Below are positions 28,553 through 36,348 of a DNA stretch of 64,000 nt, piece after piece. The position numbers and the translations under genes are program-made. Position 1 is the first letter of the stretch. Every line of letters starts with the position of its first letter. The DNA is taken from positions 186,001 to 250,000 of the forward strand of contig NZ_JAGPNM010000005.1 in NCBI RefSeq assembly GCF_018831085.1, in the 5' to 3' direction. The stretch is from Rheinheimera oceanensis (GTDB lineage Bacteria; Pseudomonadota; Gammaproteobacteria; Enterobacterales; Alteromonadaceae). The notes under the pieces were generated by a model, which had not been told where the DNA came from, made no database searches, and saw only the letters and a program-made list of their open reading frames with translations.

Positions 28553-30372
28553 TGTCACTGGTTATAAAAATAAAAACAGCGCTCAATCTGGGCGCTGTTA
28601 ATTTATGGCGTGTTTTTACTTACCGTTTAGGCATTAAACTTGGCATTAATCCGGTAAAGCGTTTGAAGGCTGTCATTGGTGATGGAGATCTATTTTTACC
28701 CGTCACTGAATATGCCCAAACAACCCTGCCGGTAAATACTAGTTGGCTTGACCAGCAATGCTATTTTGGTTGGTTTAAAACATCAATAAAAGATACGCCA
28801 GAATGGGCACAAAACTGTTTTACTGGCGCAGCAGTTTCTGCAGACCAACCCTGGTGGCAGATCCCTGATTTTGATCCCAAGCTAGGTGATATCAAAACGG
28901 TTTGGGAAGCTTCACGCTTTGATTGGGTTGTCTGTTTTACTCAGGCCGCTTTAGCAGGTGATAAAGGTTACATCACCAAGTTAAACGGTTGGCTGGCAAA
29001 TTGGCTGCAGCATAATCCGGTTTATAAGGGGCCTAATTGGAAATGTGGCCAGGAAGCGTCAATTCGCGTAATGCATCTTGCGCTTGCCGCATTATTGTTG
29101 CAACAGCAAAAAGTAACCACGACAGCATTGCAACAACTTATTGCTGCTCATCTGGCCAGAATCGCGCCTACTATTCGCTATGCGATAGGTCAGGACAATA
29201 ATCATGGCACCTCTGAGGCTGCCGCACTTTTTATTGGTGGTAGTTGGTTGGCGCTATATGACCATCCACAGGCGCTGCAATGGCAAAAGATGGGACGTAA
29301 GTGGTTAGAAAACCGAGCACATTGCTTAATAGAGCAGGACGGTAGTTTTAGCCAGTATTCGGCTACCTACCACCGGGTAATGTTGGACACTTATGCATTT
29401 GTAGAAGTATGGCGTCGCAGTTTGTCGCTTCCAGCGTTCTCTGGAAAGTTGAAAACTAAACTAGCTGCTGCAACGTTGTGGCTCTATAACCTGCCCGGTG
29501 TTGCCTTTGGTGATGTGGCGAACCTTGGTGCGAATGATGGTGCCAGGTTAATCCCTCTGGCAGATAGTGACTATCGCGATTGTCGCCCCAGTGTGCAATT
29601 GGCATCGGCACTGTTTTTAAATAAGCAGGCCTTTGTCGGCGATGGTGTATGGAATGCGCCTTTAAAATGGCTGCAATTATCACTGCCGTCAGCCGTAGTG
29701 AGCGAACCCGTCAGTCAACAATTTGATAAGGGCGGTTATACCGTGCTGCGGCGGAACGATGCCGCAGCTTTACTGCGTTATCCGCGCTTTCGTTTCCGCC
29801 CAGGACAGGCTGATGCATTACACCTGGATTTTTGGTTGGCAGGTGTTAATGTGCTGCGTGATGGCGGCAGTTACAGCTATAATTCAACACCTGAAATGGT
29901 AAGCTATTTTTCCGGTACCGCCAGCCATAACACCGCTCAGTTTGACAACCGGGAACAGATGCCAAAGCTTAGCCGGTTTTTATTTGGTGAATGGTTAACG
30001 ACCAACTATTTACGGCCAATGTCTATAACTGACAGCAGCGTAAGTTTTGCTGCTGGCTACACCGACTATAGAGGGGCCAGCCATAAGCGGCACGTGATGC
30101 TCGCTAATAATCTATTGACCGTTAATGACGAACTGTCAGGTTTTAAACAGAGCGCAGTGATTCGTTGGCGTTTAGTGCCGGGAGATTGGGCGTTAGATGG
30201 CAACTCTGTTACCAATGGCAAGCTTAGATTGAACATTAGCTCCCAAAGCACCTTTAGTTTGCGGCTTTGTGAGGGGCAGGAGTCGCGTTACTACCTACAA
30301 ACTACACCTTTACCTGTGCTTGAACTACGTACCACTGAGCCTGGAACTTTTACCACGGAGTTGTTTTTTTAA
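28552..30372 (+). CDS. Heparinase II/III-family protein
   Basis: This 606-aa protein has an N-terminal alpha-barrel region (about 90-350) with WKCGQEASIRVMHLALA and QDNNHGTSEAAALFIGG. A C-terminal beta-sheet domain follows, with LHLDFWLAGVNVLRDGGSYSYN and the GTASHNTAQFDNREQM block. These are the NN-HGT and ASHNT features of the heparinase II/III family of polysaccharide lyases. There is no obvious signal peptide, which is odd for a lyase and typical of copies in biosynthetic loci. Its ATG overlaps the upstream stop by one base. A role in editing or epimerising uronic residues is inferred only. Confidence 0.82.
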   Translation: MSLVIKIKTALNLGAVNLWRVFTYRLGIKLGINPVKRLKAVIGDGDLFLPVTEYAQTTLPVNTSWLDQQCYFGWFKTSIKDTPEWAQNCFTGAAVSADQPWWQIPDFDPKLGDIKTVWEASRFDWVVCFTQAALAGDKGYITKLNGWLANWLQHNPVYKGPNWKCGQEASIRVMHLALAALLLQQQKVTTTALQQLIAAHLARIAPTIRYAIGQDNNHGTSEAAALFIGGSWLALYDHPQALQWQKMGRKWLENRAHCLIEQDGSFSQYSATYHRVMLDTYAFVEVWRRSLSLPAFSGKLKTKLAAATLWLYNLPGVAFGDVANLGANDGARLIPLADSDYRDCRPSVQLASALFLNKQAFVGDGVWNAPLKWLQLSLPSAVVSEPVSQQFDKGGYTVLRRNDAAALLRYPRFRFRPGQADALHLDFWLAGVNVLRDGGSYSYNSTPEMVSYFSGTASHNTAQFDNREQMPKLSRFLFGEWLTTNYLRPMSITDSSVSFAAGYTDYRGASHKRHVMLANNLLTVNDELSGFKQSAVIRWRLVPGDWALDGNSVTNGKLRLNISSQSTFSLRLCEGQESRYYLQTTPLPVLELRTTEPGTFTTELFF

Positions 30373-30373
30373 A

Positions 30374-31591
30374 ATGAGAGTGCTCTATTTTCATCAACAT
30401 TTTTCGACCCCTAAAGGCGCTGCGGGTATTCGTTCTTACCAGATGGCGCGTAAGTTAGTAGAACAAGGCCATCAGGTAACTATGGTGTGCGGCAGTTATA
30501 GCGGCGGCCAAACTGGGTTGGCTGGCGATTTTGTTGGCGGAAAACGAACTGGTAGTGTTGATGGTATCGACGTTATTGAGTTTGATTTAGCTTACGCAAA
30601 TAGTGATGGTTTTGTAAAACGCGCCGGCATTTTCCTAAAATTTGCATTAAAAAGTATTGGTATAGCATTAAAAAGTGAGTATGACGTGGTGTTTGCCACT
30701 ACTACACCGCTAACTGCTGGCATTCCGGGCATTTTTGCCCGCTGGTTACGTGGTAAGCCGTTCGTGTTTGAGGTGCGTGATTTGTGGCCTGAACTGCCAA
30801 AAGCAATGGGTGTTATCAAGAATCCAGTAGTGCTGTTCGCGATGTCGTGTTTAGAATGGCTATCGTACCGTTCGGCACACCGCTGTATTGGTTTGGCGCC
30901 AGGTATCGCCGAAGGTATTGCCAAGCGCGGAGTGAAGCCTGACAACATTCGTGCTATTCCAAATGGTTGCGATTTGTCCATCTTTGAAAGTTTTGATCAA
31001 GCATGGCGACCTGTCGGGGTTGGACCAGATGACCTGATGGCGGTGTTTACAGGTACTCATGGTATGGCAAATGGCTTGGATGCGGCACTGGATGCTGCCG
31101 CCGTACTGAAAATGCGGGGCCGTGATGATATTAAGCTGGTATTGGTAGGGCAGGGTAAATTAAAGCCTGCATTACAGGCGCGGGCGCGGCAGCTTGGCTT
31201 GGATAATGTAATTTTCCATGACCCGGTAGATAAAAAAACCTTGGCAGGTTTAATGGCAAGTGCGGATTTGGGTATGCAACTACTGGCAAATGTACCTGCT
31301 TTTTACTACGGTACTTCGCCAAATAAATTTTTTGATTATATTGCTTCGGGCCTGCCTGTTTTAAATAACTATCCTGGGTGGCTTGCTGACTATATTAAAC
31401 AAGAGCAATGTGGCTTTGCAGTAAAACCGAATGATCCTGCGGCCTTTGCTGATGCTTTAGAGCATGCTCAAAGCAATCGTCAGGAACTACAACTGATGGG
31501 AGAACGAGCTAAGCAATTGGCAACAACGCAGTTTAATCGTGACAACCTTGCTGACCAATGGGTAAATTGGGTGACAGGGGTGGTATCGTGA
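30374..31591 (+). CDS. WbuB-like family 4 glycosyltransferase
   Basis: This 405-aa protein starts MRVLYFHQHFSTPKGAAGIR, the N-terminus of WbuB/FnlA-linked GT4 enzymes that often act just after the initiating phospho-sugar transferase. RDLWPELPKAMGV, IPNGCDLSIFE, the GTHGMANGLDAALDAA turn and SPNKFFDYIASGLPVLNN follow. The ATG at 30374 is right after the upstream stop; earlier in-frame starts would run through the heparinase gene. The gene overlaps the sugar transferase gene by four bases (GTGA). It probably adds the second sugar to the diacetamido sugar. Confidence 0.86.
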   Translation: MRVLYFHQHFSTPKGAAGIRSYQMARKLVEQGHQVTMVCGSYSGGQTGLAGDFVGGKRTGSVDGIDVIEFDLAYANSDGFVKRAGIFLKFALKSIGIALKSEYDVVFATTTPLTAGIPGIFARWLRGKPFVFEVRDLWPELPKAMGVIKNPVVLFAMSCLEWLSYRSAHRCIGLAPGIAEGIAKRGVKPDNIRAIPNGCDLSIFESFDQAWRPVGVGPDDLMAVFTGTHGMANGLDAALDAAAVLKMRGRDDIKLVLVGQGKLKPALQARARQLGLDNVIFHDPVDKKTLAGLMASADLGMQLLANVPAFYYGTSPNKFFDYIASGLPVLNNYPGWLADYIKQEQCGFAVKPNDPAAFADALEHAQSNRQELQLMGERAKQLATTQFNRDNLADQWVNWVTGVVS

Positions 31592-32184
31592 AACGACTGT
31601 TTGACCTTTTTGTTTCGTTGTTAGCACTGATGGCGTTGTGGCCTGTAATTTTACTGGTTGGGCTATTGATTAGATTTAAGTTAGGTTCACCTGTACTGTT
31701 TAAACAAACCCGTCCCGGCCTGCATGGTAAACCGTTTAATATGCTTAAATTCCGCTCGATGTTGGACGCTACTGATAAAGATGGTAACCCGCTACCTGAT
31801 GAGCAGCGGTTAACCCGTTTTGGTCGCATTTTACGTTCGACCAGTTTAGATGAACTGCCTGGGCTAATTAACGTGTTAAAAGGCGATATGAGCCTGGTGG
31901 GGCCAAGGCCTTTATTAATGGAATATTTGCCTTTGTATTCTGCCGAGCAGGCTAGACGACATGATGTGCGCCCCGGGATCACCGGTTGGGCACAGGTAAA
32001 TGGCCGTAATGCCATTAGCTGGGAAGATAAATTTAAGTTAGATGTTTGGTATGTAGATAACCGCAGCATTTGGCTGGATATCAAAATATTATTCCTCACT
32101 GTAAAGAAGGTGTTTGTTCGTGAGGGTATTTCGGCTGCGGGTGAAGCCACCATGTCGAAATTTACTGGCAGTAGTAACAGATGA
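31588..32184 (+). CDS. PglC-like initiating phosphoglycosyl transferase
   Basis: This 198-aa monotopic enzyme moves a phospho-sugar from a UDP donor onto undecaprenyl phosphate, starting repeat-unit synthesis. It has one N-terminal membrane helix (LFDLFVSLLALMALWPVILL). The catalytic and substrate regions include LFKQTRPGLHGKPFNMLKFR, STSLDELPGLINVLKGDMSL with the Asp-Glu pair, VGPRPLL and RPGITGWAQVNGRN. The GTG start at 31588 overlaps the upstream stop and has AGGGG seven bases before it. The size and the PglD- and PglE-like neighbours point to UDP-diNAcBac or a related diacetamido sugar as donor. Confidence 0.9.
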   Translation: MKRLFDLFVSLLALMALWPVILLVGLLIRFKLGSPVLFKQTRPGLHGKPFNMLKFRSMLDATDKDGNPLPDEQRLTRFGRILRSTSLDELPGLINVLKGDMSLVGPRPLLMEYLPLYSAEQARRHDVRPGITGWAQVNGRNAISWEDKFKLDVWYVDNRSIWLDIKILFLTVKKVFVREGISAAGEATMSKFTGSSNR

Positions 32185-32804
32185 AAACCCTTGCAATAGT
32201 TGGCGCCAGTGGCCACGGCAAGGTGGTTGCCGATGCCGCTTTGAGTACTGGTTTGTGGGACGACGTTGTTTTCTACGATGATGCCTGGCCAGCTAAAACA
32301 AGAAACGGCAATTCTGCTGTAGTAGGTAACACTCAAAGTTTATTTGATTTACCGCAGAAGCCAGAGGTTATTGTTGCTATTGGTAATAATAAAATCCGGC
32401 TGGCAAAACAGCGGGAGCTGGTAAATGCTGGTTTTACTCTTGCTACAGTCGTGCATTTAACGGCCGTAGTATCGCGTTCAGCCATTGTTCAAGCGGGTAC
32501 CGTTGTTATGGCTGGTGCAGTTATTAATGCTGATGCTGTTATTGGTGCTGCCTGCATTGTTAACTCAAATGCGGTGGTAGAGCATGACTGTATTTTGGCT
32601 GATGCTGTGCATATTAGCCCCGGTGCTGGTTTGGCGGGGGGCGTGGTGGTTGGTGAAAGCAGTTGGGTAGGAATAGGCGCAACTGTTATTCAATTAAAGC
32701 ATATTGGTAAGAATGTAATGGTTGGTGCAGCCGCTGCGGTAGTTAACGATCTACCTGATAATGTAACTGCGGTAGGCGTACCAGCAAAAATTATTAAGTC
32801 GTGA
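32181..32804 (+). CDS. PglD/NeuD-like sugar acetyltransferase
   Basis: This 207-aa protein has an N-terminal Rossmann-like UDP-binding part (LAIVGASGHGKVVADAAL, about 3-20). A left-handed beta-helix follows with repeats such as VSRSAIVQAGTVVMAGAVI and IGAACIVNSNAVVEHDC. The His of EHDC is the usual catalytic base. PglD acetylates the C4 amine of UDP-4-amino-4,6-dideoxy-GlcNAc with acetyl-CoA. The four-base overlap with the PglC-like gene and the PglE-like gene next to it fit this role. NeuD-type O-acetylation is a less likely alternative. Confidence 0.87.
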   Translation: MKTLAIVGASGHGKVVADAALSTGLWDDVVFYDDAWPAKTRNGNSAVVGNTQSLFDLPQKPEVIVAIGNNKIRLAKQRELVNAGFTLATVVHLTAVVSRSAIVQAGTVVMAGAVINADAVIGAACIVNSNAVVEHDCILADAVHISPGAGLAGGVVVGESSWVGIGATVIQLKHIGKNVMVGAAAAVVNDLPDNVTAVGVPAKIIKS

Positions 32805-32813
32805 TGGAGCGCT

Positions 32814-33989
32814 ATGTTAAACACTAAATTTTCTCCTTGGCCTAGTTTTACCGAAGAAGAGGCCAATACTGTTCGTGATGTGGTGTTGTCGAACAAGGTT
32901 AATTACTGGACGGGCCAAGAATGTCGTGAGTTTGAAAAAGAATTTGCTGCTTGGGCTGGTACTAAATATGCGGTGGCGTTGAGTAACGGTACGCTAGCTT
33001 TAGATGTAGCACTTAAAGCTGTCGGTGTTTGTGTTGGTCACGATGTTATTGTTACCCCCCGCACTTTTTTAGCGTCCGCTTCAACAGTCGTTACTGCTGG
33101 TGCTAACCCGGTGTTTGCTGACGTTGATCTTAATAGCCAGAATATTACTGCAGAAAGTATTGAGAAAGTATTAACCCCAAATACTAAAGCGGTAATAGTA
33201 GTGCATTTAGCGGGTATGCCCGCTGATATGGACCCCATTATGGCGTTGGCTGAAAAGCATGGTTTTGCCGTTATTGAAGACTGTGCCCAGGCTCATGGTG
33301 CTAAATATAAAGGGCGTTCTGTTGGCTCTATTGGCCATATCGGCGCCTGGAGCTTCTGTCAGGATAAAATTATGACTACCGGCGGTGAAGGCGGTATGGT
33401 AACCACTAACGATAAGATCTTATGGTCGCGTATGTGGTCGTACAAAGATCATGGTAAAAGCTTTGAAGCGGTGTACGAACGTGAGCATCCGCCAGGCTTT
33501 CGCTGGGTGCATGAAAGTTTCGGCACCAACTGGCGCATGATGGAAATGCAGGCAGTTATTGGCCGTATTCAATTACGCAGGATGGCAGATTGGACAAAAT
33601 CGCGGCAAGCTAATGCTGCAATGATTGATGCTGTTGCTGCTAAGTATCCAGTTCTTTGCTTGGTCCAGGTTCCCGCAGATTACGAACACGCTGAGTACAA
33701 ACATTATTTCTTTGTTAATCCTGATAAGCTTGCTGCAGGTTGGAACCGGGATCGTATCGTCGATGAAATAATGAATAGAGGCGTGCCTTGCTATCAGGGC
33801 AGCTGTTCTGAAGTATATCTGGAAAAAGCCTTTGATAATACGCCATGGCGGCCCAAAGAGCGGCTACCAAATGCTAAGTTATTAGGTGAGACCAGTGTGA
33901 TGATGCTGGTGCATCCAACCTTGACAGAAGAAGAAATGAACAAGAGTTGTCAGGTGCTAGATGAAGTGCTGACGCTGGCGAGTGCTTAG
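32814..33989 (+). CDS. PglE-like PLP-dependent sugar aminotransferase
   Basis: This 391-aa protein is a DegT/DnrJ/EryC1/StrS aminotransferase. LSNGTLALDVALKAVG, TPRTFLASAS, VIEDCAQAHGAKYKG and a PLP lysine K185 in SFCQDKIMTTGGEGG are visible. With the PglD- and PglC-like genes before it and a PglF-like dehydratase at 40563, it most likely aminates UDP-4-keto-6-deoxy-GlcNAc at C4. GGAG five bases upstream supports the start. The last codons (GCG AGT GCT TAG) run straight into the stop-rich spacer sequence that starts here. Confidence 0.88.
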   Translation: MLNTKFSPWPSFTEEEANTVRDVVLSNKVNYWTGQECREFEKEFAAWAGTKYAVALSNGTLALDVALKAVGVCVGHDVIVTPRTFLASASTVVTAGANPVFADVDLNSQNITAESIEKVLTPNTKAVIVVHLAGMPADMDPIMALAEKHGFAVIEDCAQAHGAKYKGRSVGSIGHIGAWSFCQDKIMTTGGEGGMVTTNDKILWSRMWSYKDHGKSFEAVYEREHPPGFRWVHESFGTNWRMMEMQAVIGRIQLRRMADWTKSRQANAAMIDAVAAKYPVLCLVQVPADYEHAEYKHYFFVNPDKLAAGWNRDRIVDEIMNRGVPCYQGSCSEVYLEKAFDNTPWRPKERLPNAKLLGETSVMMLVHPTLTEEEMNKSCQVLDEVLTLASA

Positions 33990-34031
33990 TGGCTAATGTT
34001 GAGTAGTGAGTTTTTAGTGCTTAGTTGTTAG
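33987..34031 (+). repeat. Stop-rich GT-rich spacer 1
   Basis: This low-complexity stretch starts at the aminotransferase stop codon. It is built of words such as TAATGTTGAG, TAGTGAG, TTTTTAG and TGCTTAG. TAG, TGA and TAA fall in all three + frames. The same vocabulary recurs in most of the gaps up to 39.55 kb and nowhere else that I noticed in the window. Confidence 0.65.
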
Positions 34032-34080
34032 GGTATAGCTTAAGTTTGAGTGTTCGTTTTTTTATTCCGGGGGGCATAGT

Positions 34081-34485
34081 ATGGGTGAAGAAGTTCGTTG
34101 GCGTCAGCGGTTTCAAAACTATCAAAAAGCCCTTGGGCAGCTGGTTTCTGCATTATCACAGTACGACGAACATGCCGAGTCACTGATAAAAGAGGGCATT
34201 TTACAGCGTTTCGAGTTTACTCATGAACTCGCGTGGAAAGTACTGAAAGATTATCTTGAGTATGAGGGGCATCAGGGTATTACCGGTTCCCGATCTGCCA
34301 GTCGTTTAGCCTTTTCGCTTGGCTTGGTTAGCGATGGACAGGTTTGGATGGACATGATTGAGAGTAGAAATCGTACTGTGCATACCTACGATGAACGTGT
34401 TTTAGAACAGGAGTTTGCCAAAGTACAGCAAGCTTATGCTCCGGCGTTATCTGAGTTGGCTATTCGTATGCAGCCATTACTATGA
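34081..34485 (+). CDS. hepT: HepT-like HEPN toxin of a HEPN-MNT pair (HI0074-type)
   Basis: This 134-aa helical protein is of the HI0074/HepT type. The HEPN RNase motif RX4HXY is complete as R96-x4-H101-x-Y103 (RNRTVHTY). The FEFTHELAWKVLKDYLEYEG block at about 44-63 is a family hallmark. In studied MntA-HepT systems HepT is an RNase toxin and MntA neutralises it by AMPylating the motif tyrosine, which is present here. It overlaps the MNT gene by four bases. A function as nucleotidyltransferase subunit rather than toxin is an older alternative description. It sits in a polysaccharide locus between pgl-like genes. Confidence 0.86.
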   Translation: MGEEVRWRQRFQNYQKALGQLVSALSQYDEHAESLIKEGILQRFEFTHELAWKVLKDYLEYEGHQGITGSRSASRLAFSLGLVSDGQVWMDMIESRNRTVHTYDERVLEQEFAKVQQAYAPALSELAIRMQPLL

Positions 34486-34790
34486 GCTACGGGCTGCCGG
34501 ATTTAACTGTAGCTAAGCTGCAAGGTGTTTTTGCCCGTCACCCGGAAATTGAGCAGGTGGTGCTGTATGGTTCACGTGCTAAGGGAAATTACCGGCCTGG
34601 TTCAGATATTGATCTGACGTTGCTTGGACAATCCTGCGACGACAATACTTTGCGTCTTGTTATGCGCGAGTTGGACGAATTAAATACACCCTATTTGATG
34701 GATGTGTCGTTGTATCATCAGCTGCTATCGGAAGATCTAAAAAAACATATAGCGGATTTTGGTAAGGTGTTTTATCAACGCGGATTGTAG
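34482..34790 (+). CDS. mntA: MntA-like nucleotidyltransferase antitoxin (HI0073-type)
   Basis: This 102-aa minimal nucleotidyltransferase has the GSX10DXD active-site motif exactly: G30-S31 then D42-I-D44 in LYGSRAKGNYRPGSDIDL. In MntA-HepT systems this enzyme AMPylates the HEPN toxin. It is translationally coupled to the HEPN gene by an ATGA overlap. Gene order here is toxin first, antitoxin second, the reverse of the next pair. The length is standard for the family. Confidence 0.86.
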   Translation: MSYGLPDLTVAKLQGVFARHPEIEQVVLYGSRAKGNYRPGSDIDLTLLGQSCDDNTLRLVMRELDELNTPYLMDVSLYHQLLSEDLKKHIADFGKVFYQRGL

Positions 34791-34828
34791 TTGTGAGTTT
34801 TTAGTTATGAGTGCGAAGTGTTGAACTG
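34788..34828 (+). repeat. Stop-rich GT-rich spacer 2
   Basis: The stretch contains TAGTTGTGAG, TTTTTAG, TTATGAGTG and GTGTTGA words, starting at the stop codon of the MNT gene. It separates the two HEPN-MNT pairs. The remaining bases to 34894 are less repetitive and lead to an AAGGAG before the next gene. Confidence 0.6.
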
Positions 34829-34894
34829 CAGGTGCTGGTGGCTAAAAGCTTGATAGCTGGTTAAACTTGGTGCAGTGAGCTAAGGAGTTAAGTT

Positions 34895-35197
34895 ATGCGT
34901 CTTACTAAGCAACAGCAAGAAATTATTAAGCAAGTGCTGTTAAAACACTTTGGTAAAGGTTCAGAACTGCGACTTTTTGGTTCAAGGGCTGATGACAATG
35001 CCCGGGGGGGGGATATTGACCTTTATATAGAGCCTGAATTACGCGCGGCTGACGATATTGTTGAAGCCAGGCTAAATGCTTTGGTTGAACTGCATCTGGC
35101 GCTTGGTGAGCAAAAAATTGATTTGCTGATTAACCGCAAGGCTGGCACCGTTTTGCCAATTTATAAGATTGCAAAAGAGACCGGTATTCGTTTATGA
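34895..35197 (+). CDS. MNT-family nucleotidyltransferase of a second HEPN-MNT pair
   Basis: This 100-aa minimal nucleotidyltransferase has the motif G29-S30 and D40-I-D42 in LFGSRADDNARGGDIDLYI, with a nine-residue spacing rather than ten. EQKIDLLINRK near the C-terminus supplies the third acidic residue. A run of nine G residues (35004-35012) encodes part of the active-site motif (Arg37-Gly-Gly-Asp40). A slip of one base there would truncate the enzyme. It is coupled to the following HEPN gene by a four-base overlap. AAGGAG lies upstream of the start. Confidence 0.84.
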   Translation: MRLTKQQQEIIKQVLLKHFGKGSELRLFGSRADDNARGGDIDLYIEPELRAADDIVEARLNALVELHLALGEQKIDLLINRKAGTVLPIYKIAKETGIRL

Positions 35198-35658
35198 ACA
35201 AGGCGGTCTTTCAGGGAATAGTCGATATTTGTTTGACGCATGCCGAGCGTTTGCGTTGGTCTATGCAGCATTTGGCTGACAAAAAGCCGTTTACTGCTGC
35301 TCGTTTATCTCAACTCACGGAAATTGAACTTGCCGTATTTGATCAGTTCATTGTCAGGTTTTCAAAATTGCAGGATGCTATGGGGGCTAAATTACTACCT
35401 GCAATAATAGAGCTAACGCATGAAGAGGGCGAACTTAATACATTTATTGATAAATTGAACCGGCTTGAAAAGATAGGTGCGCTGGATTCTGTTGAGCAGT
35501 GGCTAAAGCTGCGGGAAATGCGTAACCAATTTGCTCATGATTACCCTGATGATCCTGAAATTCAGTCAGCATTATTTAATAAAGCTTTTGGTATGGCTGA
35601 GCAGTTGTTGCAGTGTCTGGAGCATGTAATCCGTTTTGCTGCTAAATACAGTGATTAG
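35194..35658 (+). CDS. HEPN-domain protein, partner of the second MNT enzyme
   Basis: This 154-aa helical protein has the RX4HXY motif as R110-x4-H115-x-Y117 (RNQFAHDY), the catalytic pattern of HEPN RNases with the tyrosine targeted in HepT. It lacks the HI0074 FEFTHELAWK block, so it belongs to a different HEPN subfamily from the first pair. The order here is nucleotidyltransferase first, HEPN second. Toxin function is inferred from the motif and gene pairing. Confidence 0.8.
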   Translation: MNKAVFQGIVDICLTHAERLRWSMQHLADKKPFTAARLSQLTEIELAVFDQFIVRFSKLQDAMGAKLLPAIIELTHEEGELNTFIDKLNRLEKIGALDSVEQWLKLREMRNQFAHDYPDDPEIQSALFNKAFGMAEQLLQCLEHVIRFAAKYSD

Positions 35659-35680
35659 TTGGTAGTTGTGAGTGTTTAAT
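35656..35680 (+). repeat. Stop-rich GT-rich spacer 3 (short)
   Basis: TAGTTGGTAGTTGTGAGTG follows the HEPN stop codon, using the same words as the other spacers. It is the shortest of the set and runs into the AGAGGA before the broken sugar transferase. Confidence 0.5.
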
Positions 35681-35692
35681 TCCAGAGGATCT

Positions 35693-36155
35693 ATGTTAAT
35701 TCGTTTGTTGGATATTGTTTTTGCTTTTTGTGGTTTAGTGTTTGGTTTTCCGGTGCTGGTTATTCTTACTATTATTGGTTTATTCGATGAAACCGGATAC
35801 TGCCCATTTAGCCAGCGCCAGTGCAATAACACCCTTTGGTGGTTTTTTACGCAAGAGTAAACTGGATGAACTGCCGCAGTTGTGGAATGTGCTGTGGGGC
35901 GATATGAGCCTGGTAGGCCCACGGCCTTGCTTGTTTAACCAGGAAGAGTTAATAGCTGAGCGTGAGCAGCGCGGTGTACTAAACGCCCGCCCCGGTATTA
36001 CCGGCCTGGCGCAGGTTAACGATATTGATATGTCAACACCGGTATTGCTGGCCGAGACAGATGCCAGAATGTTACAAAATCTGACACTGGCGGATTATTT
36101 TAAGTATATTTTTATGACAGTGGCGGGGAAGGGCGCAGGGGACCGGGTAAAATAG
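35693..36155 (+). pseudogene. Broken second initiating sugar transferase (internal out-of-frame deletion)
   Basis: The first 32 codons encode the membrane helix of a phosphoglycosyl transferase ([20 protein letters not shown]...IIGLFD). From about 35787 the family continues in the +1 frame with [54 protein letters not shown] and a normal C-terminus. The segment expected between them, about 25-30 residues ending in KFRT, is missing. The first frame runs out at about 35860. AGAGGA precedes the start. The intact copy at 31588 can supply the activity. The stop codon is the first base pair region of a heptamer array. Confidence 0.85.
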
Positions 36156-36231
36156 TGTTGAGTGTTGAGTGTTGAGTGTTGAGTGTTGAGTGTTGAGTGT
36201 TGAGTGTTGAGTGTTGAGTGTTGAGTGTTGA
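36155..36231 (+). repeat. (GTGTTGA)11 perfect tandem heptamer array
   Basis: Eleven identical GTGTTGA units are counted directly, 77 bp in all, starting at the last base of the sugar-transferase stop codon. As seven is not a multiple of three, TGA occurs in all three + frames every 21 bases. The array is the most regular member of the spacer family and continues into GGTTAATGGTTAATGGTTAGTG variants. Confidence 0.97.
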
Positions 36232-36300
36232 GTGGTTAATGGTTAATGGTTAGTGTTGAGTTGTGGGTGGTTAGTTTTTAGTTTTGGTTTGTAAAAGTTT
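36232..36300 (+). repeat. Stop-rich GT-rich spacer 4, left flank of the four-helix-bundle gene
   Basis: This continues the heptamer array with degenerate words: GGTTAAT twice, TTAGTGTTGAG, TTGTGGGTGG, TTAGTTTTTAG. AGTGTTGAGT at 36252-36261 has its exact reverse complement at 36777-36786, on the other side of the four-helix-bundle gene. Confidence 0.6.
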
Positions 36301-36348
36301 TGTTTTTGGCTATAGATATTACATGGTTCGGATTTGTGAGGGCCGGGA

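Noticed and set aside
30269-30373. Upstream start for the WbuB-like glycosyltransferase
   Set aside because: It would overlap the heparinase-like gene by over 100 bases, and the family N-terminus begins at 30374.
35672-35860. A separate 62-residue membrane protein gene
   Set aside because: Its first part is the helix of the broken sugar transferase and its end is that gene read out of frame after the deletion.
36155-36231. CRISPR array
   Set aside because: The units are seven bases without unique spacers, and no cas gene is near.
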